Shown: positions 12,480 to 28,691 of the stretch, in pieces | Layout: the number at the start of each line of letters is the position of its first letter | Position numbering within the stretch: the stretch's first letter is position 1 | Source: Nissolia schottii | Lineage: Eukaryota; Streptophyta; Magnoliopsida; Fabales; Fabaceae | Assembly: GCA_003254905.1 (NCBI GenBank) | Contig: QANU01003465.1 | Span: forward strand, 62,001-126,000 | DNA: 64,000 nucleotides | Direction: 5' to 3' | Made by a program: the position numbers and the translations under genes | The notes under the pieces: model-generated | Told to the model about the DNA's origin: nothing | What the model saw: the letters and a program-made list of their open reading frames with translations, nothing else | Databases searched by the model: none

Positions 12480-14043
12480 TTATTTATTTTGGGTATGATG
12501 ATATGTTTTTTATCCATTGAGATGTTAGCAAAAGTTATGTTTTTTATCAAAATTGTGTAGGCTCAATCGATTGAACACATGTAAATGTGTGGCCTCCTGC
12601 TAATAAGCAAACGTCATGTAGAAGTGAAAAAGCATGCATCTCAACAAAATGTTATATGCATGTTTGATTTCAATGTGCTATGTACATATTTGTATTCAGG
12701 TTGAAAAGGTAATGTTCATGATTCAAACGTTTTTCTAGATGCACCAACTAATCCAAATGCAAATTTTCCTTGGCAATCTAAAGGCAATATACTTTTATTT
12801 AATACTTCATTGGATATGTGCTAAATTTGACAGTGTCATACATGAAATAACTTGCTCAATGGTTATTTATCTATTAATATTGTTGATTTGCATTATTTGT
12901 TCATTTAAGTTCATTTTATCTTGTGAATTCTAGTTATCCATGTACTGGAGGCTTTCTCCCACCACACATGTCAAAAATATGATGCACAAGAATTTCGTGG
13001 GCATGATCAACCAGCTAGGTCATGTTAGGAGTTGTTTAATTTTAAACACTCCTCTTTAAGTATGACAATTGAACATTTGTTTTGGAGTATCAGCAAAATT
13101 TTCCATTTTGAAACTAATGCCACCATATAAGCCTTCTAGACGTCTCATCATCATAGCTCTTATTGTGTCATACATAATTATGTGCATAAATGGAGAATGC
13201 GAGTAACGAATGAAGCTGCAAGGACAAGAAAGTGCAACCATATTGCGAATTCAATTTGGACTAGAAAATGATGTTTAATGTACAAGTAAAACAATGTTAA
13301 TTGAGATGTTATGAACCTATTATATATCAAGCTTAATATTATGTTAATCTTATTTGTTCTTCTAAATATTTTCACCGAACAAGTTTTTTGTTTTCATTAC
13401 TTTAAAATATTAAATTTTAAAAATTATTATCCAAACAAATTTTGTTATCCATCACTAAAAAACTATTTTGAAAGTAAAGTTGCCAAACCGATTTTTTTGT
13501 TCTAATTTTTTAAAGACCGACTTTCAAATTACTGTTAAAAACTATTTTGGAGGGCATAAAAATAAAACTTCCAAACAGGCCTCTATGTCTAGGCTACTGC
13601 TTACGCAGTTTGCACCAGCTTTGAGTCTGCGTCAGGGGTTATCTCCATTACACAGGACCTTTTGAAGTGATGCTTACGGATTCAAAAAACAGCAACACCA
13701 AAAATAAATTCAGAAAACAGCAAGCAACGTAATGTTTCATATGGAACAGTTTACAGATTTTAACATTAATGCGTCATGTAAGGTACTCAACCAGAAGTGT
13801 AAAAATGTACATGTCTCGGGCTCTTTCCCCTTATTCAGTAACACAAAACAAAAGGGGCAATTGGCCAAAGGGCTCCGTTCACTTCCATGTTCGGACAAAC
13901 AACACTAAAATGGATCTGGAATAAACTGACGTTTTGATACCAAAACTGTAAAAATTGCCATGTTGCATTGACAAGGGTTTCTAACTTATAAATTTTCGGA
14001 ATCATCAAAAATAGATTAAGATTGAAGCAGGAATGCTGTGTGG
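12480..14043. other. Intergenic DNA and 3' UTR of the ATP synthase gene
   Basis: AT-rich sequence without a recognisable gene. Roughly the last 300 bp (about 13740-14043) should be the 3' UTR of the minus-strand ATP synthase beta gene. Short open frames at 13311-13665 are low-complexity and match no family. Confidence 0.4.
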
Positions 14044-17740
<3,697 letters not shown>

Positions 17741-18592
17741 CTTCGTGGAGAAGAGACTAGGGTTTGAGCTACACTGCCTGTGGACTTGTGTCACTGTTTG
17801 TGCCACACACGTCTTGGTGAGGGTGTGGTAATGTTATTGCTGCTTTCTTTTCTTTTTTCCTTTTTTTGGTTACATCTAAAAATTAAGAGAGACTATCTAT
17901 ATAAGGTTAACGGAACCCGAGTTTCCATGGAATCAACACATAGCAACAGTTGAATTGCAAGCGAAGGATCTATCTACAATTGTTGGCTGGAGAACTCGCT
18001 TCCTTCACAAAGCACATGGAAAAGGGTAGCCTCACACTCTTGATTTAAGCCCATCTTTGATGTCATAAATTCAAGAGAAGAACAAATACACGATCTTGAA
18101 CGTCTTTCTTCACTAGACGAATAGTTTCTGCGAAATCACTCTCGCAGCACACTTTATGTTAACTTTTCTAAAATTCCTATAAAAAAAAAGGAACTTTTCT
18201 AACTTTATGTTACCTTTCTAAAGTGTAACAAATTAAGATATTAGAGGGGTCGATTTAGGCTAAGAGAGTTACTTGACTTCGAGAAAGGCTAATAACCATT
18301 AACATCAACTATTAATTCCCAATATTTTATGATTGGATAGGAGTAGTAATTAACAACATAAGTGTCCTAACGTTTCTCTCATTTATTTCTTACAAACAAT
18401 TTAATTATGTTTTTGTTTTGTTTTATTTTATTTTAATTGTCTGTGTATTGTTTTTCTTTAATTGCATAAATTAATTGAAAATCCCAAAAATAAACCAAAC
18501 CAAACTACCAAAGGGCACCTATGTTATAAAATAATGTAGTTACCAGTCTTCATGGGTACGATAACCCGAGTCATAAAATACTCATTTATTAT
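17741..18592. other. Upstream region of the ATP synthase beta gene
   Basis: Holds the 5' UTR and promoter of the minus-strand ATP synthase gene (just after 17740) and then AT-rich intergenic DNA. I see no other gene. Promoter elements cannot be placed with confidence. Confidence 0.4.
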
Positions 18593-20065
18593 TTGTTACG
18601 ACTAATGCACTTGTTAACCCATCTCTTGATCTTACGCATTTATCCCACTTCTGAAACCCACCTCTACCTCCACCACCACCTTCATCGAAGCCCTAACCTG
18701 CCTCCACTACTGAGTCCACCATGCCCACACTCTTACCTCCCCGTCATCGCCACCATCGAAGCACCGCACAACCACTGTAAGTCTTTTTTTTTTTTGTCTT
18801 TCTTTTTATTTTATTTTATTTTATTTTGATTTTTTTTTAGTTTAGACTATGAACTAGACGTTATTATGATTTGAGAGTATGACTGTGTTATTGTGATTCT
18901 TAATCTATGATTATGTTATTGTGATTTTGAGTGTCTGATTTTTTATCTATGATTTGGGGTATGAACTTTTGATTTTGGTATAATTTAGGATAGGATTTCG
19001 TGTTAGGTTTAGGGTTATATGAGGGTTAGTATTGAGGTTAGGTTTAGGGTATGGAGGTTTGAGTATGGTTTAAGGTATAAAGGTTTAAGCATAGAAGTTT
19101 GAGTACGTGTTAGGGAGTTGGTTAGGGTTAGGGTTTAAATTAGTTTGTGTATTTATATTTTGTAAACTTGTGTATATTTATGTTTTTTTATATGACAGAC
19201 AAAAGTGACCCTCTGAGTGGACCTCCTCCTTCACGTTTAAAGGCACCTCCCTAACACTAGTGGCCATCATGGGTAGATGATCTTGAACATTGAGTCGCTC
19301 TCCTTTAAAGGATATATGGTCTAGATGCGTAGAGAGAGAATCATTCAATGCCAATAGATGATCCGCCTTTATCAAATTAGGGTTTAGTGGTTTTAGGATT
19401 TTATCGCGGATCGATCAATCGGTGGCAGCGGACAATTACCCATTGCTAGAGATGACCATTTTTGCAACAATAATGATTCATCCACAGCTAGCAAATCACA
19501 AAGTCTGTGGAAAAAAGGAATCATCTTCTGCCTCATATTATCAAGTTTTTGGTAGTAGAGAATCATCCTCTACTAGCAAATGACCAAGTATCCGGAAATA
19601 AGTAATGTCCACTGTAGGATAGAAATAGATTTTATTTATTAGTCGTAGGGTAGAGAATCCACTGCTAGCGAACATGACCAATGTTAATTTAGGGCTTTAT
19701 GATTTTTGTAATAAAGACTATATTTAATGTTTTGAATTATTGTATTATGGTTATGATGATTAATAATAATATTTATTTTTATTTTTGTATTTATTAATTT
19801 TTTTATATGTTTTATTATTTTATTCTTTTTTTTAATTTGTAGAGTTTTTCAACAAATATATCCACTAAAAACCATTATAAAATGTGGTCATTCCTAAGAC
19901 GCGTTACTGACGATTAATGTATTCGTTGGCAATAAGTTACTTATAACGAGGTCATTACCCGCAGATAATTTTCAATGCAAAATATGCTAAAAATTTGTTG
20001 GTATTTCATATAAATTCACCGGAATATCATGATTTTCCAGTATTGTGTTTGATACTTTAATAATG
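18593..20065 (+). mobile_element. Degraded CACTA-type DNA element, copy 1
   Basis: Aligned in inverse orientation with the element at 61130-63466. Shared parts in order: a Pro/His-rich coding-like stretch with a CACTGTAAGTCTT donor-like site (18650-18790), a telomere-like run of TTAGGTTTAGGGTT motifs (18990-19140), an exon-like block (about 19190-19400) with AGTGGACCTCC and AAAGGCACCTCC, subterminal repeats, and a right edge CCAGTATTG...AATAATG at about 20040-20065. That edge corresponds to the TIR of the second copy. The left TIR is not recognisable, so the left boundary is a guess. No transposase is visible, so it is non-autonomous or decayed. Confidence 0.6.
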
Positions 20066-20239
20066 TATTTTTCAATCTGTAAATATAATTATCTAAAATT
20101 TCGTGATATATTTACTTAGGATCCTTGCCAACATTACTAAAATATTTTTTCGGGATCCGTCAACGGTTTATGTATGTATATATCTCAATATCAGGGCGGT
20201 GGACCTTCAGAGGCATTGACCGAAACAGTGAACAAGAGC
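20066..20239 (+). promoter_or_regulatory. Core promoter and leader of the MATE gene, squeezed behind a CACTA end
   Basis: Only about 175 bp separate the end of the CACTA-like element (20065) from the MATE start codon (20240). A TATA-like TGTATATATCT lies near 20173-20183, which would leave a 5' leader of perhaps 30 bp. The in-frame ATG at 20174 overlaps that TATA-like site and is therefore not favoured as the start. Confidence 0.35.
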
Positions 20240-23200
20240 ATGGAAGAGGGCCTATTATTACCAAACGAGAGAGATGAGGGAGCAGAGGGTACTAAGAAGC
20301 TACAGAGCATTATTACATGGAATGCTTTCAGTCAAGAGCTGAAGAGAATCCTTCACATAGCAGGGCCTATGGTGCCTGTGATTTTGTCCCAATATTTGTT
20401 GCAGGTTGTGTCATCAATGATGGTTGGTCACCTGGGTGAGCTCTATCTCTCTAGCGCCTCCTTAGCCGTCTCCCTCGCCGGGGTCACCGGTTTCAGTTTT
20501 CTTGTAAGCTAATCAATCACTCATTTTGATGCATTGATTAATTATTATGTATGTCTGTTCTTCAAAATTTGCTTTTCTTATGTGATTCATCCCTTATTTG
20601 GCTGGAAAGTGTCTCACATTTATAAAGGGTAGGTGCGATCTGTGTGTTGAAACAAATTATAATGCAAATCGGAAAGCAATATATTCTAATTTGAGAATGA
20701 AGCTAGATCTTTTTCCTTTGTCGTTTAGGCAACACGTGTTTTTGAGGCAAAACTTTTGCACATGTTATATCTTAGCCTATTGAATCCCATCGAGAGTACT
20801 TTTTGGCTGCACTATGCCAATCGTTGCACTCTTTTTTTTTTTTTTTTTTCAAACTCGAGATGAAAAATAAAAAAATTAAAATTTTAAACCATTGTTTGAC
20901 TTAAATAACATTGAACTCCTTTTCAACCCTAAAGTTTTAAATTTAGTCAAATAATGTAATCTTAAAATTATTTTTGAGATAAATTTCATTTTTCTTGGAT
21001 ATTTAAATTGTGTTTTGATTAGCTTACTTTATACATAAAAAAAGAATTCGTAACCAAAAGTTATTCTGAAAACTATATTTCTTTTCATAATAACGAAATC
21101 CAATCTTCGGTTTCATACCATTTATTATATTAATGATATTAGGCAAAGTGATCTCTTCCATGAAAATGATAGTTCTGACACTTTTTTTTTAAAAGTGACA
21201 TAAATTTATCTGAAAAATTATGAAATTAAATAAACTTTTTTATTTATATCATACCAATAAAATCTTGTCATTTTTAAAATGTATTTAAATCACAATCATG
21301 AAGTTTGACTAAATTGAATATTTACTATTGTATATCATAAATAATTCGATGCACTATAATCAAAGAATCAAAATCCCCTAGTGCTTAAAATGAGGTTGAG
21401 AGGATCATGTTTACATCTTCATTATTCAATAACATGACACTGACCATGTTAATGAAAAGTGAAGATGTAAACATAATATCTCATATTCATATTGACCATG
21501 AGAGGATCCTAATCCTTAATTAACTTTGTCTATGGTACCATTGAGAAACTCATTTTTATCACATAACTTGTCCAAAGCCTATCCTAAGTCACTAGTAGCA
21601 GTGAGAAACTCCATTAAGTCACTATGGCGAATAGGCAAGTGATTGGTGGAATTAGAAAGCTTAATACCTAGAATTATACTACATAGCAAATAGGTATGGA
21701 GTTGTATCTCCAAGGACAGGACTTGTGGGAGATTGTTGGAGATAATGAGACCACGCCACCTCCAGCAACCAAAGTCAGAGCCTTGTGGAAGTGGAAGATC
21801 AAAGCAGGGAAGACCATGTTGGCGATAAATACTATAATGGAGGATGAAATGTTGGAGCTTATGAGGAAGAGCGAATAATAAGCAATTTTCACTTGTGAAA
21901 GAAAGAGAAGAAGGAAGCCACCTATGAATAGAAATAGTGAGAAGTGGAGAATGGAATAAGAAGAGAACCAAAGTGTTGGTTCTCAAGTTAATACGAAGAA
22001 GTGTGATGACACATACTTCAACTGTGGAAAAAGAGAGCATTTTGCTCGAGATTGCTAGTCCAAGAAGAAGTCTACCGAGAGCAATGTTGCAAACTCAAGT
22101 TTCTAGGCAGACAATGAAAATGACAATGAAAAAGAATGAGATGTTTTCGCTTTAGTGGCTATTAAGGAAGAATATAGACTTTCTTGAGAAGAATGTCAAG
22201 GAGCATCCAGAGTCACTAAAGGTGGATGTCACGACCCAAATCTAGTCTTGACCGTACGTAGGGATAGTATACCCACGAAAGCTCATAAATGTGGCTAAAT
22301 AAGGCTAATTGCGTAAATTAATATATAATTACTAAATTACTGAAGTAATAACTAAATCTGATAATACTAAATCAAAATATTACATATGTTTTTGAATTAC
22401 ACTATTGTTGTGAAATAATAAATAAACAATCTAACATAGATCCAAGATCCTGTGTAAGCTATTTGGAGCAAAACTACTAAAGTAAATGAGCTACTAGGAA
22501 GACCCCATTATTAAGCGGAGCTCACCAACTGACATTACTACTTGCTACTGGAGAAGGGGCTCACTATCAAGATCCTCAGGATTATCTAAAACAAACATAC
22601 AAAGGAGTGAGTTGTGAACTCAATGAATGGGTACCGCAGTACCATCTCGACATAAGATATACTGAATCATGAATAAGCATATAACAACAATACTAGATAA
22701 TCAATCTAAAGCAATGTATGTACAATCAATGAATAGCTGAATCATTGGGAAATAATGAAAGCTATAATTGATATCTGAATCTGTCTATTTCCAACTGAGG
22801 AGTCGAGGAGAGAGTGATTCTCAACCTTAGTCAAGGAAGGACTGGTTTCCAACCTTGCTTCGTCGGCACTGGCTCCCTGAGGTACATGCCTTGGGTACGC
22901 TGAACCCATGTAACATGCTGAATATTTGTGGGTACGCTGAACCCATGAGTGAGACTTACCGATTACGTTGAATTCCTTCTAGAACAAAATTCACAACATA
23001 TACAACTAGTCTAGTCTAGTCAACATGTAAACATAAGTTTGAGGATTTGCATGTTATACTGATTATGTACCTTATGCATATATGGTGATCTAACTACGTT
23101 ATATATCCATCTTAATCACGCATCTTGTCTGAATTGCCTATATTACTACCAATTATGAAGAACCATTCATCACTTGGCACATGGTCTCTAAGCATATTTA

Positions 23201-25885
23201 ATTTTCCAATTATGGTAAGTTTACTAGCATATATTTAGAAAATTTTTTTTAACAATGTTTAAATTTAGAAAATGAAAAAATATTTATAAAAATACTAAAA
23301 CGAAAAAAAGGTGGACAAGTACGAAAACAGACAGACAGAGAGCAGTTGAAGACCAGTTGTCATTCAAATATTAATGGTTGGCCAAGTAAACGATAACCTT
23401 AATTATCCAATAAAGCAGAACCCTGTCAAGAAAATAAATGCTTGTTGTAATTTTGTTCATAATAATTAATTGATATTGATATATCCTTCACTTAACGTTT
23501 TTTTGATCGGCTACATGCCACATGCCTTGGATTGGAACAGATGGGAATGGCCAGCGGACTGGAAACGCTTTGTGGGCAGGCTTACGGGGCTCACCAGTAT
23601 CGGAAGCTTGGAATGCAGACTTACACTGCCATATTGTCCCTCACGTTGGTTTGTCTCCCCTTGTCTTTGGTTTGGATCAACATAGAGAAGATACTAGTTT
23701 CCATAGGCCAGGACCCTCAGATCTCCCACGAGGCTGGGAGATTCATAATCTGTCTTGTTCCGGCACTCTTTGCATATGCTATTCTGCAGCCATTAGTTCG
23801 GTACTTCCAAATGCAAAGCCTGGTCTTTCCCATGCTGGTGAGCTCCTGCGCCACTCTCTGTTTCCATGCACCTCTCTGCTGGGTCTTGGTATTCAAGACT
23901 GGGCTGGGGAATCTTGGCGGAGCAGTAGCCATTAGCATTTCGAACTGGTCAAATGTGGTTGCTCTTGGGTTATACATGAGATACTCTTCTGCCTGCGAAA
24001 GGACCCGCGTTCCTGTTTCTTTTGAGCTGTTCCGTGGAATCGGGGATTTCTTTCGCTTTGCAGTCCCTTCTGCACTGATGATTTGGTGATGCTTCTTCTG
24101 ACTGAAAGTCTCTGTATTTTGTGTCCATTTCATCAATATTTTATAATGCGTTTCCTTTAACTATGTGATTGATAATTGATGTGACGCATTGCGCTCATTA
24201 GCCTCGAGTGGTGGTCGTTTGAACTGCTTATCTTGCTATCTGGGCTACTACCAAATCCACAACTAGAAACTTCCGTTCTCTCTGTTTGGTATGTTCGTTA
24301 CGTTGCTCATTATCTTTTCTATGGGATTTTCATTTGTTACCAAATATTTGCATGTTTTTGGATTATATTTAATATAAGTTCTAGCAATATTATTATTTGG
24401 TTTTTTTTGTATTATATAATATAGATATATAGATAGATAGATAGATAAAAGACAGATGGAGTAAAGATCTATTGACTCCAAGAATAAGTCTAATACACTT
24501 ACTTCACTCAATAACTTTTTATAGAGATTGAATTTAATCAATCTAACCGTTGAGTTATGTTATATTTTTTAAGTCGAAGTTCAAGCATATAAATTTTGAT
24601 GATACTTACCCATATTTTTAAAGTTATATTATACGTTAAAATAATGAGAAAAAAATGAAGTACTAAATAAAATTTTTAATTAGATGAACTTTTACATGCT
24701 TAAATCTACTTGATAAGGAATTTCAATTCAACGGTTAAAATAATTAAATTCAATTTTCATAAAAGGTTACCGAGTACAGTAAGCGTACCATGATTTACAC
24801 TTGGAGTTAATAGATCCTCGCTCATACTTTGATCAAATACCACAAATTCAAAACACGAGCGTGATAATATTCACGAGACATGAATTAAACGTGGTGCAAG
24901 AGCATCAAAATGTTTCTCCCAATCCACCCCTATGAGCTAGGTACCTCTCCATATATAAGAACAATCTGCTTAACTGCACTAAATCTTGGTCACATTTCTT
25001 CTGCAGCCTCTACACCATCTCAGCCCTATATGCCATCCCCTTTGGAGTTGGTGCAGCAGCAAGGTAACATAAATAGATCACTTTCGAACGAATAATTAGG
25101 AGTAGGGAATTAAGCACGCATTTATATATGCCTACTTATCATCCTCTCATCATCTCTCCGTTCACAGCACAAGGATTTCGAACGAGCTAGGAGCCGGGAA
25201 TCCAGGCGCCGCGCGCGTTGCTGTGCTGGCTGCATTTGCCGTCGAAGTTACGGAGACGAGCATAGTGAGCGCCGCTCTCTATGCCTGCCGCCACGTATAT
25301 GGCTACGCTTTCAGCAACGAGAAGGAAGTCGTTGACTATCTCACTGCCATGGCGCCTTTGGTTTGCCTATCGGTCATACTGGACAGCTTACAAGGGGTGC
25401 TCACGGGTATACAAACACTTACCTCTCATCCGATCCAGCCTTTAGTTATATGTCTATGTAGAAAACAGTGTGAAGCTCTCTCAGTTTGCTTTTACGTGCT
25501 CTTCCTTCGTTCACAGGGACTGCTAGAGGTTGCGGGTGGCAGCACATAGGGGCTTATGTCAATCTGGGGGCATTCTATCTCTTTGGGATTCCAGTTGCTG
25601 TTATATTGTCATTTTGGGCGCAGTTGGGAGGAACGGGGCTTTGGATCGGGATACAAGTTGGTGCTTTTGTGCAAGTGTTTTCCCTTTTTGTCATAACCAG
25701 TTGCATAAATTGGGAGCAGCAGGTATGCCCCAGGAGGACAATAAAGAAATTAATTCAAATCATTTGTGTGCTGTTGAGGTGATCATTAGTGTTGAGGCTT
25801 TTGTGTGTTTTCACTGTTGCAGGCAATCAAGGCAAGAAAGAGGCTGTTTGATGGGCAATTGTCATCACACAACGGAGGGGCATGA
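20240..25885 (+). CDS. MATE-family efflux transporter (DETOXIFICATION-like)
   Basis: Membrane antiporter that exports organic cations, flavonoids or xenobiotics; the substrate cannot be told from sequence. Seven exons: 20240-20503, 23541-24085, 24202-24288, 25007-25063, 25168-25406, 25517-25722 and 25823-25885 (TGA), all GT-AG and in phase, giving 486 residues, the family length. Landmarks: [26 protein letters not shown] (first helix), [18 protein letters not shown] after intron 1 (a MATE hallmark), [30 protein letters not shown], and the late-half [23 protein letters not shown]-like segment. The pattern fits DTX14-16-like plant MATEs. The start at 20240 gives MEEGLLLP, as in relatives; an in-frame ATG at 20174 is possible. 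Intron 1 (3.0 kb) carries a copia gag fossil and a hairpin element, and intron 3 carries another. The gene looks intact. Confidence 0.95.
21370..21513. mobile_element. Hairpin MITE in MATE intron 1
   Basis: Inverted arms: ATGTTTACATCTTCA and AACATG on the left match TGAAGATGTAAACAT and CATGTTAATG on the right, with outer GAGAGGATC-like blocks on both sides. Total about 145 bp. Non-autonomous, superfamily not assigned. Confidence 0.5.
21640..22180 (+). mobile_element. Ty1/copia gag fragment (fossil)
   Basis: Plus-strand stretches resemble copia gag: [10 protein letters not shown], then [13 protein letters not shown], and further on a Cys-x2-Cys-x4-His-x4-Cys zinc knuckle (near 22018-22055). 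Only this part of the element is present, inside MATE intron 1. It is broken in several places and looks old. Confidence 0.7.
22227..23160 (+). mobile_element. Possible LTR-like sequence starting TGTCACGACCC (fossil, uncertain)
   Basis: Directly after the copia gag relic the sequence starts TGTCACGACCC, a common start of plant Ty3/gypsy LTRs. It contains a local repeat of GGGTACGCTGAACCCATG (near 22894 and 22930). The right edge and target repeats could not be defined, so this is tentative. Confidence 0.3.
24421..24447. repeat. AGAT microsatellite
   Basis: Run of ATAGATAG units in MATE intron 3. Confidence 0.8.
24459..24823. mobile_element. MITE with long inverted repeats in MATE intron 3
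   Basis: Left arm begins GAGTAAAGATCTATTGACTC; the reverse complement of the right edge begins GAGCGAGGATCTATTAACTC. The arms stay similar for about 100 bp, including ACTCCAAG, TTTTAT and ATTGAATTTAAT blocks. Total about 365 bp. A piece resembling the same end (CTTGGAGTTAATTAATCCC) occurs near 34644. It has no coding capacity. The long arms suggest a Mutator-like origin, but this is not proven. Confidence 0.6.
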
Positions 25886-26280
25886 GAACCCCAACAGTGA
25901 AAATTCAAATTTTTTTTTTTTTTTTTATTGATAGGAACAATTCTTCACGAAACAAGAGGAGCTTTTTTGCGTTTTGCTAGAACTAAATTAATTCCCTTTT
26001 TTAGTGGTTAATTATGTAAGCCTTTCAATATTTGATTAGCAACGAATTTAAGGTCATTTTTATGTAACCTCTCAGATTTTTTCCTGATCAAAACAACGTG
26101 AAATATACATTAATTTCTGAAAAAGTAAAAAAATAAAATAAAATTGGTACTGTACCTAAGAATGAAATGTGTCAGTCGTATTAGTCATTTTTAGGAATTG
26201 ATATATCCCGTGGTTAAGAATTAAAAAGAATTAACATGATTAATATTTGAAATAGTTTGAAATTGTGTTAAAGTAGCTTT
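25886..26280. other. MATE 3' flank
   Basis: 3' UTR of the MATE gene, including a poly-T run near 25911-25927, then AT-rich DNA. No gene is seen. Confidence 0.4.
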
Positions 26281-26727
26281 TATTACAAGAAAAACACGCA
26301 TTATCATCAGAGTTAGTGTCAGGATTTTTTTGATTACCGTCAATTTTTTCACTTTCCGTCGGACTTTTCATCGGAAACTGTCCCGACGGTACTGACGGTA
26401 GTTAGCATCCGTCAAGATCGGCTGTAACGGCAACCCAAGAACGGTTCGAGTTGAATCGTTTACTGTCGAACACAACCGACGGTAATTATATTAATATTCA
26501 CACATAATTTATGATAAATTATCGTCAAAAGTGTCTGACAGTAATTATATTAATACTTTAATCCGAATTACCGTCGACTGGAACTGATGGAAATTTGATC
26601 ATATTTACACATACTTACAGTAAAAAATATCCGATGATAATTATATTAATCTTTTAATCCGAATTTTTGTTAGATATTAATTGACGGTAGGTGCAAATGC
26701 TACCGTCGGAATCTTGTGTGGGTAGTG
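26281..26727. mobile_element. Small non-autonomous CACTA-type element
   Basis: Left edge TATTACAAGAAAAACACG resembles the classical CACTACAAGAAAAA end with its first bases changed. The right edge read in reverse begins CACTACCCACACAAG. The inside is packed with short subterminal repeats in both orientations (ACCGTCGG, GACGGTA, GTAATTATATTAAT), as in Spm/CACTA ends. It has no coding frame. A clean 3-bp target repeat is not visible. Confidence 0.5.
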
Positions 26728-28691
26728 TCCCTACAACTTATGAGGTCTGCAAAAGTTTATTGAACTAATAACAGGTGCTCATTCCAATTAATTTCAACTA
26801 CTAATCAAAGGAATTGGTATTAAGCAAAGAGAATGGTCAGCCTGAATTAAACTGAGTATTTGAATGTAACATCTGCTGATCCACACCTTCAACAAAAACA
26901 TTTTAGATGCTCATTTCAAGTTAAAACTAAGTACATGAGTAGGTAGAACCCTACTTAAGGGAATTCTTGGAAGTATAGAAGCAATATGGAAGGAAATTAG
27001 AAGTGGCAAGTTAGATTCTTTAGGTGTCAAATTAAAATCATTAAGTCAGGTGAGAGTATCAATGTGAAAGAAAAAAAAAACCTTTGATATTAATGTCTAG
27101 ATATTAAAATCATTGATTTCGTGTAGATATTAACGAAATTGTACACTTTGCGCATTTGTGCGGATACAAAATCTAGTTGCTAACTTAAAAGTCTATCGAT
27201 GATATTTAAATGAGAATAGCACCATCACACGTATTGCTTAAATCCAAGAGCACAAATTGCTAACTTCCTCAAATTGATAATCACTCCATTAGCAAGTTTT
27301 AAAAAAGCATAATTTCAAACAGCAACACAAACACAAAACGGCAAACTTTTGATCAAGACACCAAGCAAAAGGATTCTTGTAGAGGGAAGAAACAATTCAT
27401 CCCAATAATTATTAATTAGATGTGGGTGTAACACAAACATTAGATCAAACATCACCAAGCCCACGCCATAAGGGAAAAGACACTTAACACCTTTTCCTTA
27501 ATTACATAAATTAAAACATGATTCCCCATACTTCATTTTCGTAGTATAGTTATTCTATTTAACCAAATCTCCATAATTTCCAAATCGATCGACTTAGCAC
27601 TCATGTAACTAGTTCATCATTAACCTTCGATTTTTATTTTATTTTTTTTGAAAACAAATAAATTAGTCTGGTGAGGCAAAAGAACAAGGCATATATCAAT
27701 AATGTTTTTTTTCTACTTCACTAAGGAAAAGAACAGATAACAAAATCAATAACAACATTAGCAACTGACGATTCTAGAAGGTTCTTTGCATTAGGAGACA
27801 AGAGATGTTAGGGAGTGACTAGGATACAGGAGAGAGAAAACATGAGGTTTAACGGACACATCAGCAATTGTCACGGAGCAAATAGACGGGAGGGGCTAAC
27901 GGGAGTAACGGTTGTAAAGTCTGGAGACTAACTGAACAATATATTTTTGTCGGATAACTAAGTAAAACTTTAAGAAAAACTTGAGGGGCCGAATAGGATA
28001 TTCGCCCTAATAATTTACTTTTTGTATTCATGAAATTTTACGTCTAAATACAAACATGTTTTCTTCCAACGACATTCTATCCACAACACATTAATCCCCT
28101 CTCGTGAGTATAAAAATAATAATATTAAGGAAAGAAATTCAGCATCCTGATTACGCAGAATGCATATCAGTTTGCAGAGAAAAGAAAGACGGAAACCAAA
28201 GAGAATTGGAGGAGAGAAATTGAATGAAAGAACATTGCTTTCATTACTTTTTTTTTGCCTTACAAGTAATCTACACTATATATACAATCAATGAGAGTCA
28301 TAACTAACTAAACTAACTTGTTTGTCGCCTAACTGAATTGTAACAAACTTCTTACTAATTTAGCATGTGTTTTTCATGCTTACATATAAGTTACTTGTGG
28401 ATCAAGTAATTCTAATAAATAATAATAATAATCATCTCCCTCTTGATAGGCTTCTATAGTTATATAATGTAAAAGCAATAACGATGTCGAAGGAAAAACC
28501 AAACAAAAAAGGGCGTCACGCAGATACTCAACAAATCAAATTCGTATTTCTTTATATGAATAAATACGTATATGTAGTACACTAGGTTCGGCTAAGTGGC
28601 TATATGGTATTCAAACTCAAGATGCAGCTTCGCTTCACCTTGGTTTCTTTTCTTTTTTTTTTTACAACTAATTAATCTTCTATTTTACAAA
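26728..28691. other. Intergenic DNA, no gene recognised
   Basis: AT-rich sequence between the MATE gene and the convergent membrane-protein gene, including the latter's presumed 3' UTR just before 28692. A block around 27830-28010 looks like dispersed-repeat sequence, but I cannot place it in a family. Confidence 0.4.

Noticed and set aside
23522-23935. 137-codon plus-strand frame and a 139-codon minus-strand frame (23717-24136)
   Set aside because: Both overlap MATE exon 2 in other frames. The MATE reading has family motifs and in-phase splice sites; these have neither.
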